Shown here: piece after piece, positions 42,695 to 51,525 of the stretch | How positions within the stretch are numbered: the first letter of the stretch is position 1 | How the letters are laid out: the number at the start of each line of letters is the position of its first letter | Source of the DNA: JBMDXB01 sp048594975 | GTDB taxonomy: Bacteria > Acidobacteriota > Vicinamibacteria > Vicinamibacterales > 2-12-FULL-66-21 | Reading direction: 5' to 3' | DNA: 64,000 nucleotides | Assembly (NCBI GenBank): GCA_048594975.1 | Contig: JBMDXQ010000158.1 | Span: 101,394 to 165,393 of the forward strand | Program-made: the position numbers and the translations under genes | The notes under the pieces: generated by a model | Database searches by the model: none | What the model was told of the DNA's origin: nothing | The model's input: only the letters and a program-made list of their open reading frames with translations

Positions 42695-43866
42695 GCCGGC
42701 CGGTCTACCTCGATTATCACGCCACCACCCCGGTCGACCCGCGGGTCGTCGCGGCGATGCTCCCGTATTTCACCGAACGCTTCGGGAACGCGGCCAGCCG
42801 GCAGCACGCGTACGGCTGGGAGGCGCAGAAGGCCGTGGACGCTGGTCGCGAGCAGGTCGCGGCGCTCATCGGGGCGACGGCCGGCGAGATTGTGTTCACC
42901 AGCGGCGCCAGCGAATCGAACAACCTTGCCATCAAGGGTGCCGCCCGTGCGCTGCGCGAGCGCGGCGACCACCTCATCACCAGCGCGATCGAGCACAAGT
43001 CGGTGCTCGACTCGTGCACACGGCTGGAAGCCGACGGCTGGCGCGTGACCCGGCTCGGCGTCGACCGCGAGGGGCTCGTCGATCTCGACGAGCTGCGCGC
43101 GGCCATCGGCGAGCGGACGGTCCTCGTCTCCGTGATGGCCGCCAACAACGAGATCGGCGTCATCCAGCCGCTCGCTGAGATCGGGGCGGTTGCCCGGCAG
43201 CACGGGGCGCTTTTTCACACCGACGCGGCGCAGGCGGCGGGGAAGATCCCGATCGACGTCGCCGCGATGAACGTCGACCTGCTGTCGCTGACCGGGCACA
43301 AGTTCTATGGGCCGAAAGGCGCCGGTGCGCTCTACGTGCGGCGGACCCGCCCGAAGCTGACGCTCGTGTGCCAGATCGACGGCGGCGGCCACGAGAACGG
43401 CCTGCGCTCCGGCACGCTGAACGTCCCCGGCATCGTCGGGCTGGGCGCCGCGGCGGAGATCTGCCGCGGCGAGATGGCGGGCGACGCTGAACGGCTCGGC
43501 GCGCTGCGCGACGCGCTGCTGGAGCGCCTCGAGCGCGACGCCGGCGGCCTGCGCGTCAACGGGCCGGTCGGCGCGAAACGGCTGCCGCACAACCTGCACA
43601 TCACCTTCGACGGGGTCGAGGGCGGGGCGCTGCTGATGGCGCTCGGCGACCTCGCCGTGTCCACCGGATCGGCCTGCAGCTCGGGAAGCCAGGCGCCGTC
43701 GCACGTGCTGCAGGCGATTGGCGCCGTCGGACCTGGCGGCGGGGCGTCGATCCGCTTCGGCCTCGGCCGCGGGACGACGCCGGAGGACGTCGATTTCGCT
43801 GCCACGCGCGTCGCGACGGTTGTCCGCAGCCTGCGCGCGCGGGCCGTGGCCAGGGAAGGCGCCTGA
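42691..43866 (+). CDS. iscS: Cysteine desulfurase, NifS/IscS type
   Basis: A 391-residue group I cysteine desulfurase. VYLDYHATTPVDPRVVAAM, FTSGASESNNLAIKG, HKSVLDSC, HTDAAQAAGKIPIDV, the PLP Lys in LTGHKFYGPKGAGALY and catalytic Cys in STGSACSSGSQAPSHVL are all intact. GTG overlaps the Rrf2 stop (GTGA). Such a second desulfurase in a SUF cluster could serve tRNA thiolation or molybdenum cofactor sulfuration, or partly replace SufS. Confidence 0.93.
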   Translation: MSRPVYLDYHATTPVDPRVVAAMLPYFTERFGNAASRQHAYGWEAQKAVDAGREQVAALIGATAGEIVFTSGASESNNLAIKGAARALRERGDHLITSAIEHKSVLDSCTRLEADGWRVTRLGVDREGLVDLDELRAAIGERTVLVSVMAANNEIGVIQPLAEIGAVARQHGALFHTDAAQAAGKIPIDVAAMNVDLLSLTGHKFYGPKGAGALYVRRTRPKLTLVCQIDGGGHENGLRSGTLNVPGIVGLGAAAEICRGEMAGDAERLGALRDALLERLERDAGGLRVNGPVGAKRLPHNLHITFDGVEGGALLMALGDLAVSTGSACSSGSQAPSHVLQAIGAVGPGGGASIRFGLGRGTTPEDVDFAATRVATVVRSLRARAVAREGA

Positions 43867-43978
43867 CCGGCGACGTCCTCCGGTACTCACCAAGGCGAAG
43901 CGCGCGATGCTCGACGCGGTTCTTTGCGCCTCGTGAACTTCGTGCCGGGCGTCAGCCGTCATCGTCCGCCCGCCGGTC

Positions 43979-45313
43979 TCACGCCTCCGATACACCAGGT
44001 TCCGCATCCTGCGCCGCCGCCTCGTCTTCGCGCCCGGCGCGCCCGATCTCGCCCGCACGCGCCAGCGCGGCGCGGAAGAGGACCGGCCCCGCGAGCTGGT
44101 GCAGCGCGATCAGCGCGACCACGAGCGTGTTGATCGACTGGCCCCAGGTAGGGAACTCGGCGGCGACGAGCAGCGTGAGCCCGAGCGTCACCCCGGCCTG
44201 CGACACCAGGCCCATCCAGACGAGACCGCCGATGGGCTGCGGAATGCCGGCCCAGCGCACTCCGGCGCGCGTCGAGAACCAGATGAGGAACATGCGTAGC
44301 CCCGAAATGGCGAGGGCGACGCCGCCGATGGCGGCCAGCGCGTCGAGCTGCAGCGATGCGCCCGCGGCGGCGAAGAACACGACGAGGACGGGCAGTGCGC
44401 CGCGCTCGACGGCGACCTTCAAGTGGTCGCCGCGGGGCGGCGCGACGTTCTCGACCAGCAGGCCTGCGGCCAGAGCCGCGAGGAGCGGCTCGAGGTGCAG
44501 TTGCGTTCCCACGACCGCGATGACCGTGCACAGCGCCAGCAGCGAGACCGCGAGCTCACGGCCGACGTAGCGGAGGTAGAGCGCGAACACCGCGCCGAGC
44601 AACGCTCCGAATGCGAACGAGCCGAAGACCGCCCACGACAGCTCGGCGAACGGCCCGACCGCGTGGCTCCCGCCGAATGCGAACCTGACCAGCTGCATCA
44701 CCAGCGTGAACGCCAGGATCAGCACGAGGTCGGCGAGGATGACCAGCGCCAGCGTCAGCTCCGACAGCGGACCGCTGGCGCGGCTCTCGGCGATGAGCGC
44801 GATGGTCACGGTCGGCGAGAAACTGGCGACCACGGCGCTGAGCACGGCCGCGACGGCGACGCGTTGCAGCCCCTGGAGCTCGCTGGCCATCCCCAGCCAC
44901 GGCCAGGCCGTCCAGAACACCGCGAACAGCACGGCGTAGGTCACGGCCATCGTCACCACGCCAAGCTGCAGGATCGCGCGCAGCTGGGGGCGCAGGCGGC
45001 CGACGTTGATCTCGAGGCCGGCGATGAGCGCGATCAGCACGACTGCCAGGCCGTTGATGATCTGCAGCTCGCGCGCCATCGGCCGCGTGATGATGTTGGC
45101 CACGTACGGCCCGCAGATCATCCCGAAGAGCAGATAACCGGTGACGCGCGGCAGGCGGATCCGCTCGAAGAGCTCGCCGGCGAGCGCAGCGGCGATGAGT
45201 GCGAAACCGAGTGCCAGTCCGATCGTCTGCTGCCCGGGCGCCGCCTCGGATGCGCCGAGCACGACCAGCCAGACGATTGCGACCGTGACCGCGAGCGCGA
45301 GCACCCGCCGCAT
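43979..45313 (-). CDS. Cation:proton antiporter (CPA2-like) membrane protein
   Basis: A 444-residue membrane protein with about twelve or thirteen helices and a short C-terminal tail rich in Glu. Segments RLPRVTGYLLFGMICGPYV, AVVLIALIAGLEINVGRLRP and AVLSAVVASFSPTVTIAL fit the monovalent cation:proton antiporter-2 fold. A matching protein is encoded directly upstream; the start shares bases with its stop (TGATG). The pair may be halves of one exchanger complex or two related antiporters. Confidence 0.8.
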   Translation of the reverse strand: MRRVLALAVTVAIVWLVVLGASEAAPGQQTIGLALGFALIAAALAGELFERIRLPRVTGYLLFGMICGPYVANIITRPMARELQIINGLAVVLIALIAGLEINVGRLRPQLRAILQLGVVTMAVTYAVLFAVFWTAWPWLGMASELQGLQRVAVAAVLSAVVASFSPTVTIALIAESRASGPLSELTLALVILADLVLILAFTLVMQLVRFAFGGSHAVGPFAELSWAVFGSFAFGALLGAVFALYLRYVGRELAVSLLALCTVIAVVGTQLHLEPLLAALAAGLLVENVAPPRGDHLKVAVERGALPVLVVFFAAAGASLQLDALAAIGGVALAISGLRMFLIWFSTRAGVRWAGIPQPIGGLVWMGLVSQAGVTLGLTLLVAAEFPTWGQSINTLVVALIALHQLAGPVLFRAALARAGEIGRAGREDEAAAQDAEPGVSEA

Positions 45314-46428
45314 CAGGCCGGGCGCGGCGCCGGCGTCACCACCAGCGCGAGCAGCTCGCAGGCAACGGCGCCGGTGGCCACCGGGAAGACGATCGCCTCG
45401 GCCATCGCCGGCGCGACCTGCACGACGTTGAGAGCGAAGGCGATGCCGATGACGCCGGGCGTGATGAGATACGCACCCAGCGCGGAGGGTGCGATCGCCG
45501 GCGCCAGCCGCGACGCTGCCCAGCCGCCCGCGAGCTTGCCCGCCACCCGGAAGAGCACGTAGGGCGCGAACAGCCACAGGCCGACGAGCGTCGGCTGCTG
45601 GTGCGCGCCGGCGGCGACGAGCAGCAGCACGATCAGCGGGTGCTGCACCTTCTGGAATTCCCGCGCGACCACGCGGTCGGCGCCGCCGGGCGCGGCCGCC
45701 CACAGCCACCCGGCCGCCATCCCCGTCAACAGCGGAGACAGGCCGAGGTAGGCGGCGCTTCCGCCGAGAAGCGCGAGGAGTCCGAGCACGAAGACGCCGC
45801 GCTCTGCCGGATCGTCGGTGCGCCCGAGGAGCAGCAGTCCGATCGATCCGATCGCCGTTCCCAGGCCGATCGTCGCCCCCACCTGCCAGGCGAGCGGCGT
45901 GTCCGTTCCGCCCGCGAGCACGATCACCGCGCCGCCGGTGAGGATCGGCAGCACGTCGTCCAGGTCGGCGACGCGCGCGGCGACGCGTCGCACGCCGTTC
46001 TCTCCCGCCGCGACGTGCGGCGCCGCCGACGCCGAGGCGCTGATGCCGAGCGCCAGCGCGACCAGCCACGCGGGCAGCGGGAGGGGTACGCGCCACACAG
46101 TGAGCAGGAATGCGAGCGCGACCGTGACGGTGCCCATCGTGACGCTCGCCTCCACCGTCGAGGCGGCGAAGAGGCGGCGCGACGCCAGGCCATCGCGTCC
46201 CGCCGCGTTGCCGATGAAGCCGCCGAGCGTTGCCAGCGCGATGGCGATCACCACGTCCAGGTGGGGAAGCGCCTCCTCGGGCAGCACGCGCGCGCCCAGC
46301 GGGCCAATGGCGACCCCGATGGGCACGAACACGATGACTGGTGCGGTGACCGGCCGGAGGCCGAGGGCCGCGCGGGTACGGAGCACGGCGGCCAGGCGCG
46401 TCAGCGGCACGCGCAAGCGCTCCTTCAT
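45313..46428 (-). CDS. Antiporter-like membrane protein
   Basis: A 371-residue membrane protein with about eleven helices (PVIVFVPIGVAIGPLGARVL, LLALLGGSAAYLGLSPLLTGM, VFPVATGAVACELLALVV). It shares the overall GPLG and LTGMAAGWLW character of sodium:proton exchanger families but no exact signature. Its GTG/ATG start overlaps the PDZ protein stop (46425-46428), and its end overlaps the next antiporter gene, so the three genes are one unit. Confidence 0.7.
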   Translation of the reverse strand: MKERLRVPLTRLAAVLRTRAALGLRPVTAPVIVFVPIGVAIGPLGARVLPEEALPHLDVVIAIALATLGGFIGNAAGRDGLASRRLFAASTVEASVTMGTVTVALAFLLTVWRVPLPLPAWLVALALGISASASAAPHVAAGENGVRRVAARVADLDDVLPILTGGAVIVLAGGTDTPLAWQVGATIGLGTAIGSIGLLLLGRTDDPAERGVFVLGLLALLGGSAAYLGLSPLLTGMAAGWLWAAAPGGADRVVAREFQKVQHPLIVLLLVAAGAHQQPTLVGLWLFAPYVLFRVAGKLAGGWAASRLAPAIAPSALGAYLITPGVIGIAFALNVVQVAPAMAEAIVFPVATGAVACELLALVVTPAPRPA

Positions 46429-47714
46429 GGCTTCTCCAGCGCCACCACGAGGTGCCCGGTGCCGCGGCGCAGGGTCAGGAGCACGGCGCCGCCTGCCGGT
46501 GCTTCGCGGTAGGCTCGCGACAACCCGCCGGCGTCGGTTGCGGAGATGCCCCCGACCGTCACGATGATGTCGCCCGGCTGCAGGCCGGCCTGTGCCGCCG
46601 GAGACGACGGCTGCAGCGCGACCACTTCGAGCCCCACGCCCTGAAGGGCCCGCACCGTGACACCGGGGTCGTGTTGCGCGGGCTCCCCACGCGTGCCCGC
46701 TGCGACGGCGCGCACGTTGGCCTGCAGTGGCTTGCCCCGCCGGATGCCGGAAAGCGCGACGGTTGCCCCCGGCAGACGGCTCGACGCGATCTGCTGAAAG
46801 CCGGCGAAGCTGGTGACCTCGATCCCGTCGATCGAACGGATCACGTCTCCCGGGTTCAGCACGTCCGCGGCCGGCCCGCGCGGTTCCACGTACGCCACGA
46901 CGACGCCTCGCTCCGCGCCCGTGGCGCGGGCCAGCGCCTCCGTGAGCGGTTGCACATCGACGCCGAGATCGCCCAGATTCGCGGGCGGCGCGGGTGCGTT
47001 TTCGACGAACGCACGCAGCGACTCCGCCGGCACGATCGCCACTGCGCCGCCGCTCCGGCCTGCCAGCCCGACGAACCGTCCGTCGAGGCCGAAGACCGCC
47101 GCCCCGCGGGGAAGCGTCTGCGGCAGCGCCGCGACCGAGAGGAGCGGCGCGCCCGTCCGTGGATCTTCCACGAGCTCTACCCGGCCGAGGTACACGGGGC
47201 GGATCGCCGCCCCGCGCTGCGTCGCATCGACGACGCCGACATATCGCGGCCCGGGCCGCGGCGCATCGCCGCGCGGCGTGACCACGCCGTCGGGCTGCGG
47301 CGGTACCGCCACGACGGCGAGTTCGCGTTCTCCGTCTCGTCCGATGATTTCCGGCACGTCATCGCCGCTCCCGGTCACCAGCGTCTCGCCCGCGCCGAGC
47401 ACGACCACCGCGCGATCGGCTGTGATGCGCGGTGCCGGTACGAACGCACCCGTCGGGCGCTCCGGCTCGATCCGGAGCACCTCCACGCTCGCCGCGACGC
47501 GCCGCTCGAGGTCGGCCATCGCCGATGCGAGCTCCTCGAACGTTGCGCGCGCGGCCAGCCGCTGGAGCGGCGGGGCGGGCGGTTCCGTGCTCCGCGGCAC
47601 GGCGTCCTGGGGGAACCGGAAGCGCGCGAGCAGGAACAGCATGCCGATGGAGATGACGATGGTGACCAGCAGCAGGCGTGTCTCGCGACGCTGGGCGCGG
47701 TCCGGCTCGGGCAT
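46425..47714 (-). CDS. HtrA/DegS-like PDZ protein lacking the catalytic triad
   Basis: A 429-residue membrane-anchored protein with an N-terminal helix (LLLVTIVISIGMLFLL). Residues 95-240 resemble a trypsin-like HtrA domain, but the His motif is absent, the Asp segment reads RELAVVAV and the nucleophile region RGAAVFGLDGRFVGL lacks GDSGG, so it cannot be an active serine protease. Two PDZ domains follow at about 250-340 (GVVVAYVEPRGPAADVLNPG) and 345-425 (GLEVVALQPSSPAAQAGL). It probably binds protein tails and may regulate the two antiporter proteins encoded downstream. Confidence 0.75.
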   Translation of the reverse strand: MPEPDRAQRRETRLLLVTIVISIGMLFLLARFRFPQDAVPRSTEPPAPPLQRLAARATFEELASAMADLERRVAASVEVLRIEPERPTGAFVPAPRITADRAVVVLGAGETLVTGSGDDVPEIIGRDGERELAVVAVPPQPDGVVTPRGDAPRPGPRYVGVVDATQRGAAIRPVYLGRVELVEDPRTGAPLLSVAALPQTLPRGAAVFGLDGRFVGLAGRSGGAVAIVPAESLRAFVENAPAPPANLGDLGVDVQPLTEALARATGAERGVVVAYVEPRGPAADVLNPGDVIRSIDGIEVTSFAGFQQIASSRLPGATVALSGIRRGKPLQANVRAVAAGTRGEPAQHDPGVTVRALQGVGLEVVALQPSSPAAQAGLQPGDIIVTVGGISATDAGGLSRAYREAPAGGAVLLTLRRGTGHLVVALEKP

Positions 47715-47852
47715 TCGCGCAGCCTACTGCACGCGCGCTCGGGCACCAAGCCGGCGCTGGTCAAGCGTCGAAGCGGTGTGTCAGAATCACACGAGTGCCC
47801 GCCAGCGGCGTCTCCCGCCGCGGGCGGCGGACGGATCCGGCGGCTCCTCTCG

Positions 47853-48665
47853 ATGCGCTCAAGCGACCCAGCGAACGTCGCCCTTGACATCCAGGCGCGT
47901 TCCGACGGACGGCACCTCCTGGTCCTCTGTGATTTCGACGGCACCCTCGCCGAGTTCGACCCCGATCCGCACGCCGTGTGGCTCCCGCCGTCGCTGCGCG
48001 ACGCGCTGACGGCGATCACCACGCGTGGCGACGCCACCGTCGGGCTGGTATCCGGGCGGCGGCTCGACGACATCCGCACCCGATCGGACCTCGGCGACGA
48101 CGCCTACTATGCCGGCTTCCACGGGCTCGAGATTCAGGGCGAAGGCTCGAAGTTCATCCATCCCGACGTGTACAGGGTGCGCGACCTGATCCAGTCGGTG
48201 GCGGGTCCGCTGGTCGCCGACCTCCAGTCGCTCGACGGCGTCTTCCTGGAGAACAAGGGCCTGTCGATCGTCGTCCACTTCCGCGCCGCCGCGGCCGGCG
48301 CGCAGCTGCAGGCGCAGCATGTCTTCGAGCGCCACGCCGGCCCCCTCGTGCAGAGCGGCCGGCTGAGGATCATGCGCGGCGCCTGCGCGCGCGAGCTGAT
48401 GCCCAACATCCGCTGGAGCAAGGGCACGGCGGTGGCGTGGATCTGCGATCGCGTGGAGCGGCGTCACGGTCCGACCTGGCCCGTGTACATCGGCGACGAC
48501 GTCACCGACGAGGACGCGCTGCAGTTCGTGCACGGGCGCGGCACCGGCGTGGCCGCGTCGGACCGCGTCGGCGGAGCGGATTACCAGGTCGACGGCCCGG
48601 CCGCGGTCGAGACGCTGCTGCACTCGCTGCGGCGCGAGACGGAACGGGCGGCGGAGGCACCATGA
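47853..48665 (+). CDS. otsB: Trehalose-6-phosphate phosphatase
   Basis: A 270-residue HAD phosphatase. DFDGTLAEFDPDPHAVWLP is motif I with the nucleophile Asp, GLVSGRRLDDIR motif II, GFHGLEIQG the cap entry, RWSKGTAVAWI motif III and YIGDDVTDEDALQFV motif IV, all fitting OtsB. It dephosphorylates trehalose-6-phosphate, giving the osmoprotectant trehalose. No otsA is seen here. The stop overlaps the mqnD start (ATGA). Confidence 0.93.
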   Translation: MRSSDPANVALDIQARSDGRHLLVLCDFDGTLAEFDPDPHAVWLPPSLRDALTAITTRGDATVGLVSGRRLDDIRTRSDLGDDAYYAGFHGLEIQGEGSKFIHPDVYRVRDLIQSVAGPLVADLQSLDGVFLENKGLSIVVHFRAAAAGAQLQAQHVFERHAGPLVQSGRLRIMRGACARELMPNIRWSKGTAVAWICDRVERRHGPTWPVYIGDDVTDEDALQFVHGRGTGVAASDRVGGADYQVDGPAAVETLLHSLRRETERAAEAP

Positions 48666-49492
48666 CCCGCATCACGGTGGCGCACAGCCCCGATTCGGAC
48701 GACGCGTTCATGTTCTACGGTCTGGCGAGCGGCAAGGTCGAGACCGGGGGCATCGCGGTCGACCAGGTGCTCGCGGACATCGAGACGCTGAACCGCGCGG
48801 CCTTCGAGGGACGCTACGAGGTCACCGCGGTCTCCTTCCACGCGTTTGCCCACCTGCAGGACCGGTACGCGCTGCTGCCGCACGGCGCAAGCATGGGCGA
48901 CCGCTACGGGCCGATCGTCGTCTCGGCCGGCGGGGAGGGTGTCGACCGCGTCAAGGGACGCAGGATCGCCATCCCCGGCACGCTGACGAGCGCGTATCTC
49001 GCGCTCCGGCTCTACGAGCCCGACTTCGAGTACGTCGTCGTGCCCTTCGATCGCATTCAGCAGGCGGTCCTCGACGGGACCGCGGACGCGGGCCTGCTCA
49101 TCCACGAGGGACAGCTGACCTATCAGGACGAGGGGCTGCGGAAGATCGTGGATCTCGGCGAATGGTGGGCGGACCGTACCGACGGCCTGCCGCTTCCCCT
49201 CGGTGGGAACGTGATCCGGCGAGACCTTGGGCAGGACCTGATCTCCCGCGTCTCGCGGATGCTGCACGACAGCATCGCGTACGCACTGTCCCACCGGGAC
49301 CAGGCGGTCGAGTACGCGCTGCAGTTCGGCCGCGGCCTCGACCGCGCGCGGACCGGGCGGTTCGTGAGCATGTACGTGAACGAGCTGACGCTCGGCTACG
49401 GCGAGCGCGGCCGCCGCGGCCTCGAGCGGCTGATGGACGAGGCGTTCCAGCGTGGGCTCATTCCGCGGCCGGTGCGGCTCGAGTTCGCGTGA
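48662..49492 (+). CDS. mqnD: 1,4-dihydroxy-6-naphthoate synthase (MqnD)
   Basis: A 276-residue protein with a periplasmic-binding-protein type fold, acting in the cytoplasm. MqnD splits cyclic de-hypoxanthine futalosine to give 1,4-dihydroxy-6-naphthoate, a step of the alternative menaquinone pathway. The N-terminal VAHSPDSDDAFMFYGLASG is the family signature; SFHAFAHLQDRY, GRRIAIPGTLTSAYLAL and LPLPLGGNVIRRDL match. MqnE (56515) and UbiE/MenG (25825) elsewhere support the assignment. Confidence 0.93.
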   Translation: MTRITVAHSPDSDDAFMFYGLASGKVETGGIAVDQVLADIETLNRAAFEGRYEVTAVSFHAFAHLQDRYALLPHGASMGDRYGPIVVSAGGEGVDRVKGRRIAIPGTLTSAYLALRLYEPDFEYVVVPFDRIQQAVLDGTADAGLLIHEGQLTYQDEGLRKIVDLGEWWADRTDGLPLPLGGNVIRRDLGQDLISRVSRMLHDSIAYALSHRDQAVEYALQFGRGLDRARTGRFVSMYVNELTLGYGERGRRGLERLMDEAFQRGLIPRPVRLEFA

Positions 49493-49651
49493 GCGTCCGC
49501 GATGCCGAACAGGATCGTGGAGATCGCGCAGGGCCGGGGTCGCTGACCGATCGGGTGTGAATTGCGGGCGCGCGCCCGCACCCGATGCGCCAATCCATCC
49601 GCACTCTCCGCGCTCTCGGCTTCCCGCGTGCTCTGCGATTTCGAGCGTGCC

Positions 49652-50326
49652 TCAGGCTGACGATGCGTCCCGGGTCGTGAGCTCGACCCACACGAAGCCG
49701 TCGCGCGCGACTGTGTCACCGGCGTCCAGCACCAGCGGCCGCCGGAACATCGGCCCCGCGTACACGCAGGTGTGGAACTCTCCGTTCTCACCGCAGGGAT
49801 CAATCTCCGCCGGCAGGTCCTGGAGCAGATCGCGATCGAACTGGCGGCCGGCGAACGACGCGGGCAGCACTCGAGTGTCCACGCACACTACCCGCGCGCG
49901 GACGCCCCCTTCGATCATCTCCGACGCGAGCGCGGCGGTCGGCGCCTGCCACAGGGGGAACAACGGTTCCAGACCGGACCCGGCAAGGCGCTCCTCACGA
50001 TAGCGGCGGACGTCCTCGAGAAACAGGTCGCCGAATGCGACGTGGGTGAAGCCCTCGCTGACCGCGCGCGCTACTGCCTCGCGCATCCGTGCCTCGTACG
50101 TATCGTTCGGGCAGGGCGTGGGCAGCGGGACCGTCCAGAGCGGCAGTCCCGCGGCCGCTGCCTGTGCGGCGAGGACGTCGTGCCGCACGCCGTGCATCGA
50201 GACCCTGTCGACCTCCGCGTTGATCGTGGTCAGGAGCGCCGCCACCGCCCCGGGGCGCTCGCGGGTCAGCCGGTGCAGCGTCCACGCACTGTCCTTGCCG
50301 CTGCTCCAGGACAGCAGGATCTTCAT
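49652..50326 (-). CDS. Dph6-like PP-loop ATPase (diphthine-ammonia ligase family)
   Basis: A 224-residue protein with the ATP PP-loop LLSWSSGKDSAWTLH at the N terminus and the family segments MHGVRHDVLAAQAAAAGLP, VAFGDLFLEDVRRYREE and PCGENGEFHTCVYAGPM. Eukaryotic Dph6 amidates diphthine on EF-2. Bacteria have no diphthamide, so this homologue must modify something else. It overlaps btuF and lies in a B12-controlled operon, so a role in cobamide or corrinoid side-chain amidation is tempting, an inference from context. Confidence 0.85.
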   Translation of the reverse strand: MKILLSWSSGKDSAWTLHRLTRERPGAVAALLTTINAEVDRVSMHGVRHDVLAAQAAAAGLPLWTVPLPTPCPNDTYEARMREAVARAVSEGFTHVAFGDLFLEDVRRYREERLAGSGLEPLFPLWQAPTAALASEMIEGGVRARVVCVDTRVLPASFAGRQFDRDLLQDLPAEIDPCGENGEFHTCVYAGPMFRRPLVLDAGDTVARDGFVWVELTTRDASSA

Positions 50327-51525
50327 CGCGATCCCGCCAGCACGGCCGCCAGCAGCTCCACTGCCTCGGCGACGCGCGGTCCGGGCACCACCGTGCGCGG
50401 GTCGCCGATGATGTGTATGCGGCCGCCCTGCACCGCGGGTACCGACGGAAGCGCCCTCCACGCCTCCTCCTCGCGTGCGAGGGAGTCAGGCGCTGGCGGC
50501 TCGGCGCGGAGCTCGAGGATGACATCGGGCCGCCGGGCGAGGATCTGTTCGGTCGTGGCCTGCACCGCCTGCAGCCGCACGTCGGCGAAGACGTTGCTGC
50601 CGCCGGCGGCCTCGACGATGTCGTGGACGAAGCCGACCCCGCCGCTGGCGTAAATGCCGCGCAGCGAGAGCGGTTCGCGACCGAAGACGATGAGCGTCCG
50701 TGGACGCGGCGTGCCGCTGGTGCGCGCGCGGACCGCCGCGATCCGGCGCTCGATGTCGGCCGCGAGGCGTTCGGCCCGGTCGGCATGCCCGGTGCGCGTC
50801 CCGACCTCGCGCAGCGTCGCGGTGACGTCGGCGAGGCCGGCGTGCAGGTACGGGAACACCGGGATGCGCGCGCGTGCGAGCTGCGCGCGCAGATCGTGCT
50901 GGTTGCCGTAGACCACGACGAGATCGGGCTGCAGCGAGATGATGCGCTCGACGTCGGGGTCGAGCAACGCGCCGACGCGCGGGAGCTTCAACGCCTCCGC
51001 GGGGTAGCGTTCGAAGCTGCTGACCCCGACCACCTGAGGGCCGGCGCCGACGGCGAACAGCATCTCGGTGACGGCGGGCACGACGCAGACGATGCGCCGC
51101 GGCGGGGCCGGCTGCTGCGGGTGGACCGTGACCAGCGATAGCGCGCCGACGGTGGTAGCTGCAGCCGTGGCGCAGGCCCAGAGGGCCGCGAGCGCCAGGC
51201 CGCCGAGCGGAGCGAGGCGGTACGCCCGGAGGGCACCCGCGAGCGTAAGAGCGCGTAGCGGTGCCCGCCTTCGCTGCTCGCGGAGCGCTCGGGCGACCAG
51301 CTCCGGCGAGGTCTTGCCGTAGCGCGCATGGATGGAGCGCGCGCGGAGGCGGAGGGCTCCACGCGCATTGAGTGATGCGGGCCGGGCGTCCCGGAGTTGG
51401 TGAGCGCGAAGGGGCAGGATGCAGCCCCAGCTCGGAGCGCGGCCCAAGCCCGCGTCAGCGCAGCTCTGAACGGCTGCGAGACGTTCACTTGGACGGCGGT
51501 CGGTCTGCACACGGATCGTCGTCAC
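50323..51525 (-). CDS. btuF: Cobalamin ABC transporter substrate-binding protein, N terminus unusual
   Basis: A BtuF-type binding protein. The folded domain begins at RIVCVVPAVTEMLFAVG (about 51125) and continues with VVGVSSFERYPAEAL, ERIISLQPDLVVVYG, GGVGFVHDIVEAAGGSNVF and ARRPDVILEL, as in periplasmic cobalamin carriers. The GTG at 51525 overlaps the btuC stop (GTGA) and is the only good start, giving 400 residues. That leaves a basic, unusual leader of about 130 residues: no ATG, GTG or TTG in frame lies just before the expected signal segment (APLGGLALAALWAC). The leader region looks like inserted repeat DNA (see finding). Confidence 0.8.
   Translation of the reverse strand: MTTIRVQTDRRPSERLAAVQSCADAGLGRAPSWGCILPLRAHQLRDARPASLNARGALRLRARSIHARYGKTSPELVARALREQRRRAPLRALTLAGALRAYRLAPLGGLALAALWACATAAATTVGALSLVTVHPQQPAPPRRIVCVVPAVTEMLFAVGAGPQVVGVSSFERYPAEALKLPRVGALLDPDVERIISLQPDLVVVYGNQHDLRAQLARARIPVFPYLHAGLADVTATLREVGTRTGHADRAERLAADIERRIAAVRARTSGTPRPRTLIVFGREPLSLRGIYASGGVGFVHDIVEAAGGSNVFADVRLQAVQATTEQILARRPDVILELRAEPPAPDSLAREEEAWRALPSVPAVQGGRIHIIGDPRTVVPGPRVAEAVELLAAVLAGSR

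Noticed and set aside
43979..46096. Single 705-residue antiporter gene
   Set aside because: The upstream 260 codons of this frame are out of frame with the real 371-residue membrane protein on the same strand; the antiporter starts at 45313 where it overlaps that gene's stop.
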